From positions 1-11,619 of the forward strand of contig CAMOXX010000066.1 of assembly GCA_946629475.1 (NCBI GenBank): a stretch of DNA of 11,619 nucleotides, given 5' to 3'. The stretch comes from an uncultured Blautia sp. (lineage in GTDB: Bacteria > Bacillota > Clostridia > Lachnospirales > Lachnospiraceae). Below the pieces are notes generated by a model that was not told the DNA's origin, searched no databases, and saw nothing but the letters and a program-made list of their open reading frames with translations. A program made the position numbers and the translations under genes. Shown here piece after piece: positions 7,033 through 11,619 of this stretch. Within the stretch, counting starts at the first letter, position 1. Each line of letters opens with the position of its first letter.

Positions 7033-9284
7033 TATCGCTTTCTCCTGACCATCCATGTTCGAAGTCCGCATAAAACCGTCGCCGCAGGAATCAGGAACAC
7101 ACAGATCACTGTCCAGAAATTCGCAGAAAAGCTGTCAATCATGAGATACTGAACCTGCAGGTTCCTGGCCGAGACCACGGCACTGCTCCTGCCGTCCGTG
7201 CAGAGGGAGTTGACCGTATCCCCGAACAGGCGCGCGTTGGTTCCCGATACGCTTGCATTGTAATCCGCATCCAGAAGGTATCCCGTGCTGAAATAGACAA
7301 GCCTGGTATCATTTTCTCCGTCCTGATCTACATCCTCAAAGGCCTGCATGCCGATGGTAAACGGACCGTCAATATCCCCTTTTTCTTTTTCCGCCGTTGT
7401 CATATTCTGAACATCCACCTTCGAGTAGGATGCATCGGAGGAAGTCAAAAGAGGCTGAAGCGTGATGGACGACCTGCGGGTGTCCAGCTCCTCGATTCCC
7501 TGGCACATTGGCATCAGAAGAAAAGCGTTCTCATAAACATTTTCCGTTAAATCCGTATAATTGACCGAAGGAATAACACAGTACTGGTAGGTCACGTATC
7601 TGGAAGAATCCCCTTCCAGGATAATCCCCTCTACTCTCTTCAGTCCATAATTCGAAAGAATGGCATCCAGGTTCGGCCTTTCCTCCAAAGAATAGTCTGA
7701 CAGGAGAACCGCCTTTCCGCCCTTCTCCAGATAGTCCAGGATTTTCCGGGTCACTTCGTCAGAATAGTCCGTCTGGGCAGCGTTCATCAAAATCGCATCC
7801 GCATCCTCCGGCACACATTCTTCCGCAATCAGGTTCAGCGTTTTCACTTCTATGTTGTTCTTCTGTACCGCATCGAGAAAAACATCCGCAAGAGGAGTCT
7901 CTCCGTTGGCATTCAGCGCATACAGAATTCTGGCGTCCGGACTCACCACATAGCCGATCGCACTGGTTAAAAGGCCTTCTGCGCGGAAAGCCGTTTCAAT
8001 GGCCCGCCCGGTCATCTGGCTTGTCCCGATCGAATACAGATTCTCCGCATAGACCACCTGGCTCCTGTCTGCGCTCCGCACAATGATGCTGTTGCTGGCC
8101 ACCCGGGATTCTGAATACTGTGTTACATAGCCGGGATATACGGCAGGGTCAATCTGCTGCACGTGGATAAAACGGCTTGCATCCTCATATCTTTCGAGCA
8201 GCCTCGTAACATTGTCGTCCTCTTCCCCCGCTTCGCAGATAAAATCCAGATACACGTCCTGATTCAGCGTATCGATAAAATCTTCGGTGGTGTCCGTAAG
8301 GGTATACAGCCGCGAAGTGCTGAAATCCGGCGAAACAATATCGGCCGGCAGTGCCCGGACAATCAGATTTGCCAGAATCACCGCAGCAAAAATGATCACA
8401 GACATCCATATCCGGTACAGCCCGGAGGATCTCTGGCCGGCCTGTCTTCCCTCAGCTAAATACAATGCAAGAATTACAATGGACAGGTCGTACACAACCG
8501 CAGGCAGGTCAAGGATTCCCTGGAAAAAGCCTGTCAGGCTTCCATTCAGGTACAGCACCTGCAAAAGCCGTGGAAAAAGGCCTTCCAGAAGAGGAGCCCT
8601 GACTGCATAGATCAGTACCGCGCACCCCGACAGGACTGCACATACGGCAAGAGAAGCCGTCAATTTTTTCGTCATCCGGAAAATAATAATGCCTGCGCAG
8701 ACTGCCAGTATCAGGAAACAGATCATGGACGCCTTTGCAGTTCCCGGAATCAGACGGCTGACCGAATTCATCAGGTAGCACACAAGAAGAAAACCAAAAC
8801 ACATGACGGCAGAAATCACCGGGCTTTCCGTCAGGGATGAAAAGAACAGCCCGATGGCCAGCTCCGCGCATCCCAGGCAGAAAAATCCCAGAATGGAAAG
8901 ATATGCCGCCTTCAGATTAATCGTTCCGAACCTTGTAAGAATCAGAGGATAAAAACACACTACCAGCATGGCAGCGCCAAATACCGTCACAAGGGCCAGG
9001 TATTTTCCCAGAACAATATCCCGTATCTTTACCGGTACAGTAAGGAGCAGCTGATCGGTTTTCTGCCTCTTTTCTTCCGCCATGACACGCATGGTCAGCA
9101 TCGGTACAAACACAAGGTATACAAACTGGATATTCTGGAGCACTGTCTCAAACTTCGGGGACGCCATATTCAGATTAAGAAATGAAAAATAAAGCCCTGT
9201 CACCGCGAGTATAAACGCAACAAAGATATAAGCAGGCATCGTAATCCGATAACAGCGAATCTCTTTGCGATATACAGCACTCAT
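7032..9284 (-). CDS. Fused GldF-GldG type ABC-2 permease and auxiliary protein
   Basis: This is a 750-residue membrane protein with two fused parts. Residues 1-275 are an ABC-2 permease with about six membrane spans; the cytoplasmic loop EEKRQKTDQLLLTVPV (70-85) is the usual coupling site for the ATPase. A further span at about 292-311 starts the GldG-like half, with SRLYTLTDTT (324-333), a large extracellular domain resembling the ABC-type auxiliary region, and a C-terminal anchor at about 722-742 followed by RRKR. In Bacteroidetes GldA, GldF and GldG belong to the gliding/export machinery; in Firmicutes fused versions occur without gliding and their substrates are unknown. GGGGAGG 9 bases upstream supports the start. 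The gene couples to the DUF4340 gene by a TAATG overlap, and follows the sugar-binding protein gene after a 111-base structured gap. Confidence 0.88.
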   Translation of the reverse strand: MSAVYRKEIRCYRITMPAYIFVAFILAVTGLYFSFLNLNMASPKFETVLQNIQFVYLVFVPMLTMRVMAEEKRQKTDQLLLTVPVKIRDIVLGKYLALVTVFGAAMLVVCFYPLILTRFGTINLKAAYLSILGFFCLGCAELAIGLFFSSLTESPVISAVMCFGFLLVCYLMNSVSRLIPGTAKASMICFLILAVCAGIIIFRMTKKLTASLAVCAVLSGCAVLIYAVRAPLLEGLFPRLLQVLYLNGSLTGFFQGILDLPAVVYDLSIVILALYLAEGRQAGQRSSGLYRIWMSVIIFAAVILANLIVRALPADIVSPDFSTSRLYTLTDTTEDFIDTLNQDVYLDFICEAGEEDDNVTRLLERYEDASRFIHVQQIDPAVYPGYVTQYSESRVASNSIIVRSADRSQVVYAENLYSIGTSQMTGRAIETAFRAEGLLTSAIGYVVSPDARILYALNANGETPLADVFLDAVQKNNIEVKTLNLIAEECVPEDADAILMNAAQTDYSDEVTRKILDYLEKGGKAVLLSDYSLEERPNLDAILSNYGLKRVEGIILEGDSSRYVTYQYCVIPSVNYTDLTENVYENAFLLMPMCQGIEELDTRRSSITLQPLLTSSDASYSKVDVQNMTTAEKEKGDIDGPFTIGMQAFEDVDQDGENDTRLVYFSTGYLLDADYNASVSGTNARLFGDTVNSLCTDGRSSAVVSARNLQVQYLMIDSFSANFWTVICVFLIPAATVLCGLRTWMVRRKR

Positions 9285-9306
9285 GAAACATAACCTCCCC
9301 TAAACA

Positions 9307-9383
9307 ATACAGGACTGTGCCAGACGACTTCTCCTCGAATTGTTCTGCAATTCTGGCAAGTGTAGTGCACAGCCCTGCTGTAT
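9307..9383. repeat. Structured spacer between binding-protein and GldFG genes
   Basis: The outer arms 9307-9320 and 9367-9383 pair over about 14 bp, with a 3-base bulge and one G-U wobble in the transcript. Inside, GAATTG (9337-9342) and CAATTC (9348-9353) form a second stem with a 5-base loop. The structure fills most of the 111-base gap and leaves the GGGGAGG ribosome site of the GldFG gene free. It may adjust relative expression or mRNA processing inside the operon. There is no T run, so it is not a classical terminator. Confidence 0.5.
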
Positions 9384-9395
9384 CCATTTTAAAAA

Positions 9396-10388
9396 TCAGA
9401 AATCATTTCCGATTTCTGTGTAAAATACATTGTGTCCGTTTTCGCTGACAGTCAGACTGTCAATGCCTTCTACCTTAAAGCTGTCATCCAGCTCATTTCC
9501 ATCGAGAAGGTATTTTGCGGTCGCTATGGTCAGATAACCGAGTTTTTCCACATCCCACAGGCATCCGCAGTCCAGAGAACCGTCCGCGCGATATTCCTCA
9601 CAGTCTACTTCCATGCCGTTGGCTACCAGGGAAACCTGATCCTGAAGGCCCATCTCCTGAATCGCTCTTGCGCATCCCGGCGCAGTCGGAGTGGAATATC
9701 CGAGAATGCCTTTCAGATCCGGATACGATTCCAGCAGAGTTTTTGTGATCTTGTATGCTTTTTCCTCATCTTCATCCGTAGGAATGGGGATGGCGACAAG
9801 CTCAAGATCCGGATATTCAACCTCCGCGTATCTTCTTCCATAGTCAATCCATGTATTCAGGTTCGCAGCGTCCATACCACCGGTAATGATCGCGTACTGT
9901 CCTTCGGTGCCCATAAATTCGACAAGCTTGTCAACCATGTGCTCACCGAATTCCTGGTCATGCACATTGTAGATAGAAGCTGTTGTAACAGCTTCACCGC
10001 ACTGGCTGTCCCAATCCAGAACAGTAACCCCTTCTTCCTGTGCAGCAAGCAGGGCCGCTCCGACTTCCGCCATATCATTGGGGGATACACAGATCGCATC
10101 CACACCCTCTTCCACATATTTTTCAATCAATGCAACCTGGTCGTCGGCTGACGGTGTCGAAGGTCCGTCATAGATAACATTTACTCCAAGATCTTCTCCG
10201 GCTTTTTGTGCGCCTTCCGCTGCCATTGAGAAGAATGTGATTCCTTCAACCTTGGGAATCATTACAATTGTTTTTGATCCACCGGATGCAGACTCTCCTG
10301 CTTCTTCCGCAAAGGATGCTGTCGTTCCGCTGAATGCGATAGTGACGGCAAGGCCGGCTGTCATAAGCATCTTCATGTTTTTTTTCAT
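9396..10388 (-). CDS. LsrB/RhaS-like sugar ABC substrate-binding protein
   Basis: This exported protein of 330 residues belongs to the periplasmic-binding fold type I group. Residues 1-27 are a signal peptide (KKNMKM, hydrophobic core, then ASFA before EE), apparently cut by signal peptidase I; there is no lipobox cysteine. The mature part starts with IVMIPKVEGITFFSMAAEGAQ (41-61, with K46), then VIYDGPSTPS (71-80), VDAICVSPND (96-105) and VLDWDS (123-128), all close to LsrB (AI-2 binding) and RhaS (rhamnose binding). The DQ pair used by LsrB for AI-2 appears to be replaced in GMDAANLNTW (171-180), so the ligand is probably a sugar. GGAGGGA precedes the start. The gene begins 33 bases after the ATPase gene and is followed by GldFG. 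No RbsA/RbsC-type importer genes are in the window. The nearby xylulose-type kinase and epimerase hint at a pentulose or deoxy-sugar ligand. Confidence 0.85.
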   Translation of the reverse strand: MKKNMKMLMTAGLAVTIAFSGTTASFAEEAGESASGGSKTIVMIPKVEGITFFSMAAEGAQKAGEDLGVNVIYDGPSTPSADDQVALIEKYVEEGVDAICVSPNDMAEVGAALLAAQEEGVTVLDWDSQCGEAVTTASIYNVHDQEFGEHMVDKLVEFMGTEGQYAIITGGMDAANLNTWIDYGRRYAEVEYPDLELVAIPIPTDEDEEKAYKITKTLLESYPDLKGILGYSTPTAPGCARAIQEMGLQDQVSLVANGMEVDCEEYRADGSLDCGCLWDVEKLGYLTIATAKYLLDGNELDDSFKVEGIDSLTVSENGHNVFYTEIGNDF

Positions 10389-10421
10389 GAAAAGTCCCTC
10401 CTTAAATATGGTTTATGTTTT

Positions 10422-11393
10422 TTATGATGAAGAATCCTTCGGATCCTCAACAATCTCCAGAAAAACATCTTCCAGTGAAAGCACCGATTCTCTCATTTCA
10501 AGAATCGGACACCGCTCCTCTGCCATTTTATAAAACAGTTCCCGCCGGATGTCCGTACCGTGATCCAGATGGAGTTCGATCTTAAAGCAGCAGATCTCCT
10601 CCTGTATATCAGCAGGGCTTTCCGTCTTTTGCATCTCGAATGAGCGAATCTGCGGAAATGAACCAAAGATGGATTTCAGTGTCTCTTCTCTGCCTTCTGC
10701 CGTCAGTTCCAGCCGGTTCTGGCCCTGTACCATGTGCTCCAGCTCCGAAACCTCACCTTTTGCCACCAGCTCTCCCTTATTAATAATAAGAACATAGTCA
10801 CAGACCGCTGAAATCTCCGTCAGGATGTGCGAACTGAGTATTACCGTGTGATCTTTTCCCAGTTCCTTCACCAGACTGCGGATCTCCAGAATCTGTCGGG
10901 GATCCAGTCCGACAGTCGGTTCATCCAGAATAATAATCTGCGGATCTCCCAGCAGTGCCTGCGCAATTCCCACTCTCTGCCGGTATCCTTTGGAAAGATT
11001 TCTGATCAGACGGTCTTTTCTCTCTGTGAGCATCAGTCTGTCCATGGCGGATGTAATTTCGCGCTTCCAGTCAGCCTTCGGGATTCCCTTCAGCTGCGCA
11101 GCTGTCAAAAGATACTCCTTTACAGTCATCTCCGTATAGAGAGGCGGAATCTCCGGAAGATATCCAAAATATCGCCGGGCCTGTTCCGGGTCCTCCTGAA
11201 TACTCGATCCATTCACCAGAATCTCTCCGGAGGTAGGCGCAATGTATCCGGTAATCATGTTCATCGTAGTGGATTTTCCTGCTCCGTTCGGCCCGAGCAG
11301 ACCATATACCCGGTGATCATCGAGATGAAAGGAAAGATCCTTCACCGCTGTCTGGCCGCCGTATTGTTTGACCAAATGCTTTGCCTCAAGCAT
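10422..11393 (-). CDS. GldA-like ABC transporter ATPase
   Basis: This is the cytoplasmic ATP-binding subunit of an ABC-2 system, 323 residues from the start used here. The Walker A motif is GPNGAGKST (34-42), the Q-loop region reads YLPEIPPLY (78-86) with Glu as in GldA-type proteins, the signature is LSKGYRQR (133-140), Walker B is IIILDEP (153-159), then GLDP and the switch His in SSH (H189). A C-terminal extension from about 225 to 323 is typical of export-type ATPases. Two ATGs stand two codons apart. GGGAG lies 1 base before the first (11399) but 7 bases before the second, so I use the second, giving MLEAKHLVKQYGG. The expected partner is the fused GldFG permease, separated from it here by the sugar-binding protein gene. 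It is the first gene after the terminator at 11494-11525 and so probably the head of the operon. Confidence 0.92.
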   Translation of the reverse strand: MLEAKHLVKQYGGQTAVKDLSFHLDDHRVYGLLGPNGAGKSTTMNMITGYIAPTSGEILVNGSSIQEDPEQARRYFGYLPEIPPLYTEMTVKEYLLTAAQLKGIPKADWKREITSAMDRLMLTERKDRLIRNLSKGYRQRVGIAQALLGDPQIIILDEPTVGLDPRQILEIRSLVKELGKDHTVILSSHILTEISAVCDYVLIINKGELVAKGEVSELEHMVQGQNRLELTAEGREETLKSIFGSFPQIRSFEMQKTESPADIQEEICCFKIELHLDHGTDIRRELFYKMAEERCPILEMRESVLSLEDVFLEIVEDPKDSSS

Positions 11394-11399
11394 GATCAT

Positions 11400-11495
11400 T
11401 CTCCCTTTTCATTTTACAGCAGGCGCTTTTCTGAAAAAACAGTCCTTTTCCACAGTCTCTCATATGTATTAATTGTACAGTGACTGTTTTCTCAA
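11400..11495 (-). promoter_or_regulatory. Control region of the ABC/sugar operon with ACAGTC repeats
   Basis: This is the only sizeable noncoding stretch before the ATPase gene. ACAGTC occurs at 11439-11444 and 11452-11457, and inverted (GACTGT) at 11482-11487. The last is part of an 11-base dyad with arms ACAGT/ACTGT at 11477-11487. AAAACAGTC (11436-11444) and GACTGTTTT (11482-11490) form a 9-bp inverted repeat spaced by 37 bases. A weak promoter is possible: TTGAGA (11490-11495) with TAATAC 18 bases further on the minus strand. A dyad over a promoter suggests a repressor site, but no regulator gene is in the window. Confidence 0.4.
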
Positions 11496-11525
11496 AAAAA
11501 CGCCTGCCCTAAGTTGGGCAGGCGT
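11494..11525 (-). terminator. Intrinsic terminator of the upstream gene
   Basis: A perfect 10-bp stem (11500-11509 with 11516-11525, ACGCCTGCCC/GGGCAGGCGT) with a 6-base loop is followed on the minus strand by seven T (11494-11500, the first of which pairs in the stem). It ends transcription coming from the gene at the right edge and separates it from the ATPase operon. Confidence 0.92.
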
Positions 11526-11568
11526 CTTTTACATAGCTATAAGCCCAGTAGCTTTCTTTGATTTAAAA

Positions 11569-11619
11569 TCAAAGTTTGTCAACCCACTCTGCCATGTTGT
11601 TCTTGTCAAATACATACGG
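11569..11619 (-). CDS. C-terminal end of an upstream gene (partial), possibly a sugar-binding protein
   Basis: An open frame enters from the right edge and ends at TGA (11569-11571). The visible 16 residues are PYVFDKNNMAEWVDKL. The ending resembles the tails of sugar-transport substrate-binding proteins, which often have a K-[DN]-N-x-x-x-[FWY] pattern after a hydrophobic strand, but 16 residues are too few for a firm call. A 9-bp palindrome (11556-11574) spans the stop, and a strong terminator follows 44 bases later, supporting a true gene end. Confidence 0.5.
   Translation of the reverse strand, partial: PYVFDKNNMAEWVDKL

Noticed and set aside
7033..7071. A 13-codon N-terminal extension of the DUF4340 protein
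   Set aside because: The internal ATG at 7030-7032 has AGGAG at good spacing and a TAATG overlap with the previous stop, and the protein then starts with a normal charged segment before its membrane anchor.
9175..9387. 70-residue minus-strand frame beginning in the spacer before GldFG
   Set aside because: It looks protein-like for the first 35 residues, but has no ribosome binding site, overlaps the GldFG start in another frame, and the spacer is better explained by its stem structure.
9396..10388. AI-2 (quorum signal) receptor LsrB
   Set aside because: The overall likeness to LsrB is real, but the key ligand residues seem changed and no lsrK, lsrF, lsrG or lsrACD genes are nearby.

Overview
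The window looks like chromosomal DNA of a Gram-positive anaerobe of the Clostridia, most likely Lachnospiraceae. The grounds are moderate GC with purine-rich GGAGG ribosome binding sites, a fused GldF/GldG-type permease next to a DUF4340 protein, and an intrinsic terminator style typical of Firmicutes. No marker gene fixes the genus. All genes I accept lie on the minus strand, so transcription runs from high to low coordinates.

Right edge (about 11400-11619): the last 16 codons of an upstream gene, a strong intrinsic terminator, then a short control region with repeated ACAGTC words. From there one long gene string appears to start: a GldA-like ABC ATPase (10422-11393), an LsrB/RhaS-type sugar-binding protein (9396-10388), a fused GldF-GldG permease/auxiliary protein (7032-9284), a DUF4340 membrane-anchored protein (5614-7032), an L-xylulose-kinase-like FGGY kinase (4057-5571), and an UlaE/SgbU-like L-ribulose/L-xylulose-5-phosphate 3-epimerase (2987-3832). 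A perfect 19-bp hairpin terminator (2937-2978) ends this string. Directly behind it, with its ribosome binding site touching the stem, is an AEC-family permease gene (1987-2919). Last comes thrS (74-1870), with its own promoter; it encodes a threonyl-tRNA synthetase without the N-terminal TGS domain and has no T-box leader.

Two functional themes are interleaved. The ATPase, GldFG and DUF4340 proteins form a known type of ABC-2 membrane complex. The binding protein, kinase and epimerase would suit uptake and breakdown of a pentulose or related sugar: L-xylulose to L-xylulose-5-phosphate to L-ribulose-5-phosphate. The binding-protein gene sits between the ATPase and its expected permease, which is unusual. 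It also lacks the lipobox cysteine that normally tethers such proteins in Gram-positive cells.

The gaps carry structured DNA. A composite of direct and inverted repeats lies between the kinase and epimerase genes (3884-4044), and its core module recurs just downstream of thrS (5-54). A folded spacer lies between the binding-protein and GldFG genes. I see no CRISPR, tRNA, rRNA, transposase or clear defence system. The most notable points are the mixed operon and the intergenic repeats, not a clearly new system.
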